The notes beneath the pieces are model-generated. The model worked only from the letters and a program-made list of their open reading frames with translations, did not search any database and had not been told where the DNA came from. From Calliopum simillimum (Eukaryota; Arthropoda; Insecta; Diptera; Lauxaniidae): a stretch of DNA of 64,000 nucleotides. The position numbers and the translations under genes were made by a program. The stretch is from positions 7,626,001 through 7,690,000 of the forward strand of contig OX638368.1 of the NCBI GenBank assembly GCA_951812925.1. The letters are read 5' to 3'. This document shows positions 11,817-24,200 of this stretch, one piece after another (position 1 is the first letter of the stretch; each line of letters begins with the position of its first letter).

Positions 11817-11890
11817 AGTCGACGTCCAATAATACGAATTATATAATGTCAGGCCTATTCGTAAAATCGAAAAATTCGTATTATCGCAAG
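11817..11890. repeat. Tigger/pogo-like terminal sequence with hairpin
   Basis: CAGTCGACGTCCAATAATAC at 11817 resembles Tigger/pogo termini as I remember them. AATACGAATT near 11831 and AATTCGTATT near 11874 form a hairpin. No transposase follows; the 61-codon frame at 12005-12190 is not recognised. Confidence 0.3.
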
Positions 11891-12828
11891 GAAATTTTGG
11901 TCCTTTTTTCTTTTATATTGAGACATATCGTCGGTTTACAGATAAAACTCATTAACTTGAATATTTGATTTGAGAGAAAAACATCAATATACGAAAGAAA
12001 TTTTATGAAAAATAGGAAATTTATGAATTTTTTTTTTCTGATTAATATGGCACGGAAACGGAAAACACGATTAGAGTATTTCTCAAAACATGGAAAAGCC
12101 TCGAAAGCTCGTAAGACTGCCAAAGTTGGTATTCATTTTGACAACTACCCATACAATTTGTATGGAGCATACCGAAACAGAGACGTTTAAATTACGCTGA
12201 CGCTCGTCTAACGCTACAATTTAGGTATAGTAGTAAGTTGGTAACTCAAGTTATCAACTTTTTATGGGACAGTGTTTTTCACTAAAAGATACTGAGGTTG
12301 TAATAACTTCAATGAAGGGATATTTATAAATTTAATAAATTATCATCAACATTGACAGTCAGTTGTTTTGTTTCTGTCAAATTGTTACATTCTATTACAA
12401 TTATCGGCAGCGTTACCATATTGAAATAGCTTTATTCAGTAGGTACGAATCCACTTTGCTCCTGAACAAACGATAGGTTGCATAAAAATACCACAAAAAA
12501 CGAACAATGCCTCTTTATTCGCAATCGTTCACTGAGTAAAAATCAACTTTATTTGAAATCTTAGCTGCTCCTTTTTTGAAAATATGCATAGTTTTACATT
12601 TTTACCAAGGTGTAAAACATTTCAAAACGATCAAGACTTTTTGATGGCACCCGATTTGGCTATAAATTGGCATATGCAATAGTAGCATAGCGAGAAAAAT
12701 TACTACCAAATATTTTTTCAAAATTTAAAAAAATGACGGAGATATGGGACTTTGAAATTTTTAGGTTAGTTTTTTTTGAGAAGCTATAACTTTAGTTGCA
12801 TTTATCCAATTCTCAATTTTATGGTGTC

Positions 12829-13262
12829 AAATGAGTTGTCTTAAAACAGGCTTTAAAATAAAAATTAAAGTAAAACGTCTTTACTGGCTGCTTGGACCAA
12901 GGTCACAATTAAGTTTAGAAAACAAGTTGATGATTTACAAAATGATATTGAAGCCTGTCTGGACTTACGGGATCCAACTTTGGGGTACGTGCAGTAATTC
13001 AAATATTGAAATTTTACAAAGATTTCAATCAAAAACATTGCGTCTTATTCTAAACGCTCCATGGTACGTTTCAAATGATACTATTCATAGTGATCTGAAT
13101 ATATCAACAGTTAAGAACGAGATCCGGTTGGTTTCTGAAAAATACTTGGAAAGACTTAGTAATCATACTAACTTACTTGCTATAAATTTGTTGGATGATA
13201 CAAATGAAATAGTGCGGCTGAAAAGGTATCATATCCTAGATTTACCTTTCAGAAATGTTTAA
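12829..13262 (+). pseudogene. Jockey-clade LINE reverse-transcriptase C-terminus, 5'-truncated
   Basis: The reading frame at 12831-13262 (143 codons) matches the C-terminal end of non-LTR retrotransposon ORF2 proteins of the Jockey clade. Characteristic segments are LYWLLGPRSQLSLENKLMIY, ILKPVWTYGIQLWGTCSNSN and IEILQRFQSKTLRLILNAPW, followed by a short C-terminal tail and stop. The RT catalytic core and everything upstream are absent, the usual 5' truncation of LINE insertions. The remaining frame is uninterrupted, suggesting a fairly young insertion. The 3' end of the element beyond 13262 is not defined. Confidence 0.85.
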
Positions 13263-13459
13263 TATGTGTTTGAATGATGTATTATAAAAAACTAGATTTT
13301 TAACTTTGTATTGCACAACTGAAGTGCAAGCTTACTATTTTTGATTGTTACTAAACTCAGCAAATTTGCTTATTATCGCTAGTCGATAGATTGTAAATAC
13401 GTCATTTTTGATATTTTTTATTTTTCTTGCAAAAAAAGCTACAGGTGTAACTTACCAGT

Positions 13460-13775
13460 CCTCCAAAAATTGGAGTGGGCCTGCCAGTGGTTCTCCAGAA
13501 AAACAATAAAATGTGGCTTCTACCGCAATTTTTCAATACAATTTTTTTGAATTTAAAATTTTTAATTAAACGATAATATGAATTTGAAAACAGTGCGTTA
13601 GCACTTTCATTAGTACTATACAAGCAAAAAAACAGTCAATAAACTAACTTCAGCATTTGAGAATTTAATTTCATAAAAATTTTGAATTGAAAAAATGTAC
13701 TGAAAAATTGCGGAAGATACTATATTTTATTGTTTTTCTGGAGAACTACTGGTAGGTCCACTCCAATTTTTGGAT
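13460..13775. repeat. Inverted repeat with ~100-bp arms
   Basis: The arms at about 13460-13560 and 13675-13775 are reverse complements, sharing CCAAAAATTGGAGTGG and TTCTCCAGAAAAACAATAAA. About 110 bases separate them. The right arm touches the next, larger palindrome. Confidence 0.65.
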
Positions 13776-13777
13776 AT

Positions 13778-14654
13778 AAAATAGTCATTTTATATGTATT
13801 TGGCAATTCTAAATCCGAATCTGGCAATAAAATTGCTGTATCTTTTATGGATTCTGAGATATCTTCTCTTCTTATAGGGTATAAAATTGTGTGTATAAAA
13901 ACTGTTACCTTGTTTTTCTCAAGAACGGCTATAGCGATTTTAATGAAACTTTGGAAAATGATACGCGCTAACATATGCAAAAGAATGAAATAGACTTTGA
14001 CTTAGTATATACTTTTGAAGAGGCGTGGCACCGGCCCAAACTTTTAATTTGATTTGGTCATATCTTTTGAACCGTATAAAATTTTTTAATGAAAATGAGT
14101 CCACAGCTACTGACTATCAATGCGCTTTATAATGGGCAAAAATTAGGCGAAATCGAAAAAGTGCCACGTACACTTTTTAACCATTGAAAATTTTGACTTT
14201 CATCAAAATCTGTATTCGAGTAATATTAACATCAAAAATCAAAATTTCCAGTGGTTAAAAAGTGGGCGTGGCACTTTTCCGATTTCGCTAAATTTTTGCC
14301 CATTATAAGGCATTGATAGTCAGTATCTGTGTACTAATTTTCATCAAAAAAATTTATATGGTTCAAAAGATATGACCAAATCAAATTAAAAGTTTGGGCC
14401 GGTACCACGCCTCTTCAAAAATATATACTAAGTCAAAGTCTATTTCATTCTTTAGCATAGTTAGCGCGTATCATTTTCCAAAGTTTCATTAAAATCGCTT
14501 GAGCCGTTCTTGAAAAAAACATAGCAACAGTTTTTATATATACAATTTTAGACCCTATAAGAAGAGAAGATATCTCAGAAACCATACAAGATACAGCAAT
14601 TTTAATGCCACATTCGGATTTAGAATTGCCAAATACATATAAAATGACTATTTT
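13778..14654. repeat. Large palindrome, two ~425-bp arms and ~27-bp loop
   Basis: The left arm (13778-14203) begins AAAATAGTCATTTTATATGT and the right arm (14231-14654) ends with its complement. They stay aligned along their length with scattered mismatches, including the GCGTGGCAC motifs near 14022 and 14404. Such a structure is expected of a foldback or MITE-type element, or of a head-to-head pair of one repeat. No coding capacity is visible. Confidence 0.75.
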
Positions 14655-14965
14655 GATTTTTGTTTGTTGCGTTTCTTTTAACAATTTTTTTTTATGAAAA
14701 TATAACTTTTTTAAATATTGTTTAAAAAATTATATATGTAATTCAGACCGCGCTCCAAAATGTATCTGATTTTAAATAAAAAAAAAACAAATTTTTAAAA
14801 AAAAATCATCAAAATCGGAGCTGTTCTTGAGGACTTCCTCATTTTGCCTGTTTTTTGGCTTCATTGACTCCACTATCATGCATTAGTGTTATGTAGTAGT
14901 CGATGCGTATTGAGATGAGGATTATGCACAAGTAATCTAGGATTAATGCCCCAGACAGACGACAG

Positions 14966-15850
14966 CTATAGTAAGTTAGGGTAATTTGGACTATGTGGGT
15001 AATGTGGTGCACCCTTTTATTTCCCATATATAACAATTCTGGTTATTTATGCATATTAAAGCTCGAAAAATATATTTTTTACGCTCTTTGGCTTTTCTGT
15101 TATGATCCTTACACGTATGCAATTTCTTAATATAAGCTGTGAGGTCAAATTGACTTTCTTTAGTACGTACTGAATAGCTTAATAATTTTCTCAGAATTCT
15201 GTTTTCTAAAATTCAAATAACTCTGATGCATTTGTAGAGCTATCATTCAACGAAAGAATGCATAAGCAGGTCTGATTTCACATTGCTTTTATTTATTAAG
15301 TGATTATTTCAAAAAAGTGGTGTTTTCGGGTAATGTGGCCTACCTCATATTATTTAACGCTGATTACTATTACACCTTAAAAAGCTAATTACATGTGTGG
15401 GATACCCGAGTTTGAGTAAATATGGTACACTATTTTACGTATGATTCGGTATTCCTTATGACTTATTCATTTGTTAGTATGAATTTGGTTTATCTTACTA
15501 AAAAATATTCTTTAATAAGCCTTTACAGCTATTTTATAGCAAATATAATCTTAAATAATACAACTCGACTTTTAGTCAACAAAAGTTGAGAATATCGGTA
15601 CTACTTTAGGAAATGGATAGGGTGATCCACATTACCCAACACTTTTCTATTTCAGCTATTTTTAGGTACTGTCAATTTATCTGGCCTCACGCTTGAAGAA
15701 GTTAATATTTTAGTTTATTAATTATATAATAGTAAAAACAATAGAATAACTAATACTAATTAATTGACCAAACTAACCTACTACCATTACTTTGGTAGAA
15801 ATTGACGAAAAAGAAATAAGGTAACCACATTACCCTAAGTTACTCTATAG
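14966..15850. mobile_element. DNA transposon remnant with subterminal GGGTAATGTGG repeats
   Basis: The ends are inverted: CTATAGTAAGTTAGGGTAAT at the left and the complement of CTATAGAGTAACTTAGGGTA at the right. The hendecamer GGGTAATGTGG or its complement recurs at about 14996, 15329, 15625 and 15825. Ends plus repeated internal motifs suggest a non-autonomous element whose transposase bound the repeated motif, as in pogo-like elements. Length is about 885 bp; no transposase frame remains. Confidence 0.55.
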
Positions 15851-16062
15851 ACGTAATAATTTAAACCTTTTTAGTGTATGATTTTAGTCATTTTTTAAAT
15901 ACATATTTCATAAACAATGATTAAAAGAAAGTTTTCCAGTTCCCAGGCCCAAAAAATTCCAATTAGCTTTTCTGCTGCTTAACTCACTATTAACCTTGTT
16001 TTTGATTGTTTTAGAATTTTTTGGCCCCTGAATTGGGAAATCTTCTTTGAGTCAAAGACCAA

Positions 16063-16359
16063 CTGCCACACCTAAATTGGAGCGTCAGGCGTTGCGTTAT
16101 TTAACGTTACACAAAAGCGTCAAGCGTCATACCGAAATAAACAGCGTTGCGTTAAGTGATTTGTTTGTCAAAATCATATTGTTGTTTCTTTTTTTATTTT
16201 TCTGCAGCTAACTTCACTCCGTAACGCTTTGTCAAAATTGGAAATTCGAATAGCTAAGCGTTGAGCGTTGGCAATTTCGGTATGCGCCATAAAAATTGTA
16301 TGTACATGAGAAATTTTTGACAGTAAAATAACGCCGACGCTCCAATTTAGGTATGGCAG
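16063..16359. mobile_element. MITE, ~297 bp, TIR CTGCCAtACCTAAATTGGAG
   Basis: The left end CTGCCACACCTAAATTGGAG matches the complement of the right end with one mismatch, and similarity continues into GCGTC. A diverged copy of one terminus appears at about 12205-12238 (CTACAATTTAGGTATAGTAG), so this is a family. Confidence 0.65.
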
Positions 16360-18048
16360 TAAGAAATATGTATTTCAAAAATGTCTAAAATCATGCAATA
16401 AAAAGATTCCCATTATTGCTTCTAAGATTACTGATGCGGATTAGCACTGTTGTCTGCTCTACCCTAGTACCTAGTTGAGTAGCTATGAACTTAATTTCAA
16501 TTAAATAATAAATTGCAAAAATTTGTGCCATATAAATGGCAGGTATTTATTTTTGTTTTTTTTTTTTCTTTATTGATTTTCAAATTTTGTGTAATTAATG
16601 TATGTATAATATATATTTTGTGTACAATATTTAATTATCAGTGGGTTACGCTAAATTAACATAACATAATCGTTTATTAAAATAGTAAGTGTAGAATAAC
16701 TTAATAGTTTTATATATTATTGTTATAATGATCATGTTACTACTTAGAAATGTTTGTTAAACAAGATTTTAACTGTTCAAAAAAGCCATTTAGTACTATA
16801 TATTATATAATGTATTAAATTTTTGATATTTGTGTTTTTATTTTATCCTTCTTTTTTTTTAATAATAAACATTAAATTATTTTAACAGTTTTACGATTTT
16901 ACTACTTTTTTAATTGCTTTACGCTACATTGTAATTGCAACGAATATTATTATTATTAATTTATAATTTCATTTAAGATTGTAATACTCTTCAAAACTTT
17001 TTTATTACAATACCAAAAGTATGAAATATTTTGATGTTTTGTTTCTTCATTTCATTTAATATGTATGTATTGTGCCTGCCATTTATGTTTGTTGTAATTT
17101 TTATAGAACTTTTAATTCAAAAAATGTTTTATTATTTTATTTTGTAAATTTGGTCAACATCTTAAAAATGACAAATAAAAGGATTTTGTATATAAAATGT
17201 TGCTGATTGTTGGGAAAAAGTTGATATTTCTTATGAAGAAGGTACTATATAATAAATCGGAGGTATTACATTCTTTTATGTGTTGTGTTTCAAAATGCTT
17301 TTTGGAAGGTATTACGATGTTTTTTTATGTTTAATTGTAATTTCATAATTTTGCTACGCAAAGGTCTGACAAACGGGAATGAAATTGTGGGGGAAGTATT
17401 ATTGAAATACTTTAGAAACCCTTATATGAATAATAAGAAAACGTAACTGTTCTAAGGACCAATTTTCAGCAAATTATATAATTTTTTGAGTTATCAAAAG
17501 TTTGAATATATTTTTATTTATATAATTTTTTTTAAATTTTAAGTTTTAAAGGTATAACTTTTCGTGTATAATCATATAACGTATTACTACGTGTGAAAAC
17601 TTTTAGGATTGTTTTTAATTTGGCAATATCTTTGGTTTAACGCCATTGCTGTCTACATTTTTTTAAGCAGTTTTTTTTTAAAAAAAAGCAAGTATTATTA
17701 TAATTTTTTTTTTTTTGTAACATTTATTTACTACTTGTGAGCTTTTTTTATAATTTCGTATTTTCTTTTTTTTTTTTTTTTTGTTTTTCTTTATACGATC
17801 CGGCATACATCTATGCCATTTTTTTCTACGCTATATGTTTTCTTTTTGTTTTTTATGTTATGTCAGGCCTTCTCATTGACATGATAACACATGAATTGAT
17901 GAATTCAATATTACTATCATATGAATAAATAGTTTCTATAAACTTTTATACTCTAGGTATTTAAGCATATGCATATTTGTTTTGTTGTTGTTGTTGTTTT
18001 TTAATTGTCATAAAGAACTTTCCGTCAGGAGTATTCTAAGTTAATAAT
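16360..18048 (-). other. Probable 3' UTR and downstream flank of MESK2
   Basis: This extremely AT-rich sequence lies downstream of the MESK2 stop. Minus-strand AATAAA signals occur near 17724, 17513 and 16546; the used site cannot be chosen. A GTT trinucleotide run lies near 17982. Confidence 0.35.
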
Positions 18049-18288
18049 TTATTTAACTTCCTTTGTTGGCGGTAGATCGGTATTAATGATACTCAAACGA
18101 CGAATATTTGGCTTATCATAATCTTCCATGGATAAGCCACGTGATAGCTTGCGACCATTGCTACCATCATTGGATCCACCAGAGCTGGTAGAATAGGCGC
18201 GTGATCGATCAACGCCGGGCATAATCACCGATGTAAGTATACCTTGTCCTTTACAGAAGAGTAAAATGGATTGTGCAACTTTAGCGGG
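18049..18288 (-). CDS. MESK2: MESK2 coding exon 9 (terminal)
   Basis: Encodes residues 283-361, from PAKVAQSILLFCKGQG to the C-terminal phosphosite tail, ending TAA at 18051-18049. The acceptor is TTAATAG before 18288; entry phase 0. Confidence 0.92.
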   Translation of the reverse strand, partial: PAKVAQSILLFCKGQGILTSVIMPGVDRSRAYSTSSGGSNDGSNGRKLSRGLSMEDYDKPNIRRLSIINTDLPPTKEVK

Positions 18289-21200
18289 CTATTAAGAAAG
18301 AAAAGAAAAATAAATGCAAAAATAAGTTTTTGACCTTTTAACTTTAACTATATATCTGTGGACTTTTGACAAAACAATCTAAGTCGAGATAAGACAGTTC
18401 TCCAGGATTTTAGTTCTAAATATAAAATTTAAATACGCTTCTATTGGTATAATCACCATGTCTCTATGATTTCTTGTACCAAAGATATTAGGGTGTCCCA
18501 TAGTTCACGCAAGATTTGAACTTAGCACCATTCGTGCGGTGAAGTGTTATGAACCAAAAAAAAAAATTTATTTGACAGCTGACACTTTAAGATTAGTAAA
18601 AATTTATAGAAAAAGGAGATTCAACGTTGCATCAACGAAATTGAGCCACGTTATTGAAAAGTAGTTAATCAGTTTTTAGGCTCTCCTGAAAAGTTGCCAA
18701 TTCCGAGTAAGGTTGTTTTGTCAAAAGTCCACAGATATGTATGTACATTGTTATATGTTAACACTTGTTTTATTTCAACTTTATTAATTTTCCTAAGAAA
18801 ACTCTCACGTACTGATAAAATAATTTTCTTTTCAATTGCGAGAACTTATTTGTAAAATATTATGATATTTTTTTTTGTTACATTTGGCGCCCAACGTTGT
18901 GGGAAAAATCTCTTTATTTCTTTTTAAATTCAAATTCTTTTATTTTGTTATTTTATAGTTTTTAAGATGAAAAGTTTTAAAGTTCTCTGTTTGAATTTTC
19001 AAGATTAAATGAAATACATAGTAAAATTGTATTAACTATCTGGAAGATTTGGTCTATTTTACAAAAAAAGTTGTATTGGTCTTATCGATATGAGAAGATC
19101 GAAAAAAAATTTCGTAAACTGTCAAAGGTGTCCCCGATCCTCCTTAGGGTTTTTGGTTTCATTTTTCAAACAAAGTTTATTGCACCAGTGGACCTAAAAC
19201 TCCTAATCGAGGTCGGAGACACCCCTGACAGTTTCCAAAATACTTCTTCGGACTTTCCTTAATAATTGGTGCAGTATATTTTTTCAAAAGTTTGCCTTAA
19301 CGGAGTAGGGGATACCCCATATATGAAAAGGTGGAAACAAAAAATGGGTCCAAAACCCCTGAGGTACATTTCTGACAGACTCCAAAAATTTTCTTCAACA
19401 ATTCCCTATCGATTCGTGCAATTAATTTTTTTCATAAAACTGGACTTAAAACTTATAAAAGAGGTCGGGGACGATTCTCATAGTTTTCAAAACTTATTTT
19501 CGACCCTTTCCACTCATAATCACTTTTGTTCTAAGCGTTTTGTACGGTAAACTCTTGTTTTCAGCCAGCCTGTCGAAGTTTTTGAAACAAAAATGCATTG
19601 TAAACTATCCCATCTTCGCTCAAATATGAGATAAGATAGTTTACACTTAAATTTTTTGTAAAAAGCAAATATTTTCAAACAAAACAAAAAGACCTATCTT
19701 TTTAAAGTGCGTTTGTTTCCTAAGTTAATAGCATTTGGCTTAAACATGTAATGCAATCTTAAAAAGGGACCTAAATAGAATATTATTCATGAAAAAAAAT
19801 TTTGATATTGTTTTCAAAATAAAGCTAGAATCAGTTTTTTTGCTCTCCTGAAAAGTAGTAAAAATGCGATAGGATAGTTTACAATTGACTCGACGATATA
19901 ACTGCTTCTGTATTTTATTTCTAGTCCTTGATAATGAATTCCGGAGCCTAAAGCCCATTTATTTATTGTAAATTATAATCAAAGAGGTCATTTAATCATA
20001 CAAAATTATAACCGCTTCAATTATTTATAAGTTCTTTAAAAGTTTTATAAATTTCACTAAAATACTTACAGCATCGGCCAAAACATCACCGGCACGCTCT
20101 ATCTTCAAAATGGTAACTTTCTCCTTTTCAGTGTCTTTGTATAACTTTTCAACAATGCTCGCGTACGGGCTTAATAGACCAGTAATCAAAATGACATCAA
20201 CTTTGCAGCCCTTCAGCGTTAAATCTTTGCGACTGTGTAGATGAAGCAAGAAAAAAATGTTAGATATAATGGGTGGGTATAATATAGCACTTTCAAAACT
20301 TACTTCATAAATGCCTTTACGTAGAGACCAACATTCTTGCTATTGAGTGATCCATGTAAACGTTTTTGATATTCGGTAACGATTTTCTCCTTGTCTGGAT
20401 TATCACCAACTAATTGCTATGGTAGTGAAGAAATATACGTAATTGCATTAGTATGTATCTAATTATTCATAGGTTAAATTATAACAATTTAAAATAGCAT
20501 GATAGTGATATATAGTATACATTTATAACACTGTTCTACTTGGAAATATGGATGGAAGAAAAACAAGCCGCTCTTACCTAAATTCGGTACAACAAATTCA
20601 GTGATACTAACCATTTTGCCACACATAAAAGTTTCAAACAATAATTAGATATTTATACATGATTTATAATTCAAAAATATAACTTTTCAGAGAAAACTTT
20701 TAGATAGAGCCACGCACGAGTCCCCATTTCAACGATTAGTACCTCTGAATTGCATGTACCCGTCTTAGTTAAGAACGCTTTGTCTCCAGTCTGTCTAAAA
20801 AATAAGTTACAAAAAGTAAATCGGTGTAATGTGGCAAAATTATTTTGAATCAAGCCAATAACGAATAGTATTGTATATTAAAAAAAAAAATTTTTTAAAA
20901 TAAAAGCAAATTGTTCATATAAAGCGTGAATAATTTTAACGCTAGAAATGCATTGAGATATACATAGATAATGGTGCTATAATTAAAGGGTGGTGGAACA
21001 TATTTGTAAAACATAGAAATCCAACAATTATATATTATAATAGAGCGTCTCAAAAAGAAAAAATAATGCTGGATTTTTTACTCTCAAAAACATTCCCAAC
21101 ATGTTTTTCCAACTCTAGCGATCTATTTTCAAAGAACCTTTAAAAAATGTGTTTCGTATGGAAATATTTATTTTTTTGTTATACATAGCTCAAAAATTCT

Positions 21201-24200
21201 CGGGAATTTTGGTGGGATTGCACCACCACTCTCATATCGATATAATTTTTCGGATGTGGCAACTTTTTAAAGAGGAATGTCAAATTTTGATGACATTTCA
21301 TCTAGTAAGTAGTTTTGAAGTTATCGCTGTATGAGTGATGCTACTTTTGGTATTTCGTAAAAAGTTAATTTCGCATTTTGATAAAACATAGCTTTGCGAT
21401 CGGAAAAACGAGAACCAAACATTGGAATGGCTCCAAAAACATCACAGCACATCCGTCTAAAAAAAAGGCTTTGCTGAATTTAAAATGGGTCGTACGAGCA
21501 CCAGTGATGCACCACGTTCGGGCCGGCCAAATGAGGCTACCACTTCAGAAAGCATCAAGAAAATGCATCTGATCGTTTTGAAAGACCACAAAGTGAAAGT
21601 GAGAGAACTAGCAGACATAATGAAGTTGTCAATCAGCAGCATTTGCAATGTTTTGCAGGAGCATTTGGAAATGAAATAGATGCGTAAAAAAAAGCAATAT
21701 CGTGTCGGCGTAATCTGACAGAGTTTTTGCGTCGATTCGTAACAATTGATGAAACATGGATCCACCACTACACACCGGAGTCCAATAAACAGTCGGCAAC
21801 ATGGTTAGAACCGGGTGAGAGTCGTTCGAAGCGCTGGGAAGTTGATAGCCAGCATATCGAAATGTTGGAGGATCGTTGGATGAAGTGTATCTCCCTCGAA
21901 TGGAACTATGTTGAAGAATAAGATCGATTTTTATCAAAAAGTTTGGGTTTTTATCATTTTACCCGGGACTTTTTGAAGCATGTAGTAGATGTATAACAAA
22001 AAATTGTTAGAATCTGTATCAAATTATTGGGAAAATGTGCCGATACAAGTATGTTTTTCTAAAATTGCTAAAAGTTGGTAACTTTTATTCTTTTAATCTC
22101 AAATTCCATGCAAAAGTTTTTATTATGGAAAAAGAGAACATGGAAATATTTGAAAATTCGACCTTTACTAATGTTTATGTTTTTTATTTAGTAAAGATTT
22201 TATACTAACAAGATAAAGTTACTTTGGTCAGATACTGTCGCATTTATCTTTATTTTTATTGATGCAGGTGTTGAATTGAGAAGTAAAAATATTTTGACTT
22301 TTTTAATCATAAACCGAAAAAATAATTATCTGTGTAAAAACGGGGTAAAGAAATATTTACGTGTGAAAATTGGAATTTAAAACTTTAAAAGAGTAAGTAA
22401 TTAAAGTGTGGGAGTTATTTTTTTTTGATATAATTTTTGTGCGATTTTTTTTTTTGAAAATTTAAGTAATCAACATTTAGAATTGTCAGCTTTAAGATCT
22501 ATCTATCCCTTCCGAATAATTTTGTAAGCTTAGGCTATAGTTTTTCTGAAAAATGTGTAGATTTTGCATTTGATACTCGTGGAACTTAAATGTTGTGATT
22601 TTTGTTTGAGTTTTAGGTAATTTGTTTATTTAACTGTACATTTTTTGTAATTTTTTTTTTTGTAACATATTAGTGCCCGTTTTCTCAATATCTTTGCATT
22701 GGTTGCCCGATAAGTTTTTAACATTTTTTGATTATGTCTTTACAAAGTACTATTCTGATCTATGGAATGTGCAACTTTCAGTTTAATCATGTTTAAGTAA
22801 TTTTCGTTCGGGTGGCTTTTTTTGTATTTTTGTATCTGGACACTTACTTTTAGTCTGGGCGTACTGCCAGATAAATACTTTTATGAAGTAAGGACTAACA
22901 AATGAGGAGGATATTTTTCAAAAGGGCGTAAAACCATGTTAAACAAATTTTCAGTAATGAGAAAAAACTTTTATGGGCTGTTTACAATAACATATTTTTT
23001 TTAATGTCTTCTGTATTACAGTGAGTTGACCAAAGATTCTAATCCCCTTAACATTTTTGTTGTAACATATTTGCAGTAATTGCAAAAAGTAAAAAACATT
23101 TGGAAATAAGCCCTTTTGTTCTGAAACGTTTGGAAATAAGCCCTTTTGTTTCAAAATCACTCTTATTTCAACATTTGGAAGCTTATTTTGATGTCTATAG
23201 GCATAGAATGTAAGCACCTATATAGCCTGGGGCATATAAAAAATATTAAAAGTTTTTTTGGCCACTATTCAAAATACGTCTTTTTGTATCAAACTCTAAA
23301 AATTTCTATGAAATTATATGGAAATAAGCCCTTTTGTTCTGAAATGCGACTTTTGATCACGATTTTATCTTAGACAAATGAATTTTTTGTAATGAATTTT
23401 GGACTAGAGGATGCATTTTAGCATGGTAATGGCGATGGCATCCTTAGGTTTGTTCAAGGTTGGAAGTGGTTTTACGCCCTTTTGAAAAATCACTCCTCAA
23501 ATATTTACCGGATTTATCCATACTATTACAATATATTGAAAACTTTGGGAGCGATAATTTCCTTCGGGAATATATTGTGAAATCGATAAAAAAAAATATT
23601 TAGGTTGAAGGCCGTATGTTTAACTTCGAAAAGTCCCTACTAAGTGGATGTTGAAATTTTATAATGATCTTCAGGCCCGCTTGCGTCTATCTAGTTGTCT
23701 GCCTCTTTATGTGCCAAAAAATATTATTTTACTTCAAAAAGTTGTCTTTCGAGAAAAACTTAAATTATACTCCTCGAAATTAACGAAATTTTCCATTACT
23801 GTATGTACTTTTTCAAATTTTTTTCAAGATTTTCGATTATAATGACTTTTTCAAAAAGAGTTTTTTATGTTAATTTAAGGCAGAGTATATGAATAAAGAG
23901 ACTCTGCATATATTGTATATCTATATATTAATACGTGAACAGTTTTTTTGGCGCCCCTTTTTTTTATATGATAGGTACTGTGGTGTAGAATCCACGAATC
24001 CAAAAATTATCCTCATAAGTTGCCATTAAGGCAATTAAAAACAGGATCAAAGTTTCCCATATAATTACAACAACAACAGCACCCACAGTGTTATGCTGTG
24101 TTGTTGAGAAAGTGAATGAGACAGTGGAGTGAGAGAAATTTTGTTGTTGTTGTTTTTCTCTTGCTTGCACGAAACCTGCTTCGTTGCACTCTGTCGATGT

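Noticed and set aside
12005..12190. 61-codon basic frame MKNRKFMNFF...
   Set aside because: Short, with no recognised motif, and next to repeat ends; not distinguishable from chance.
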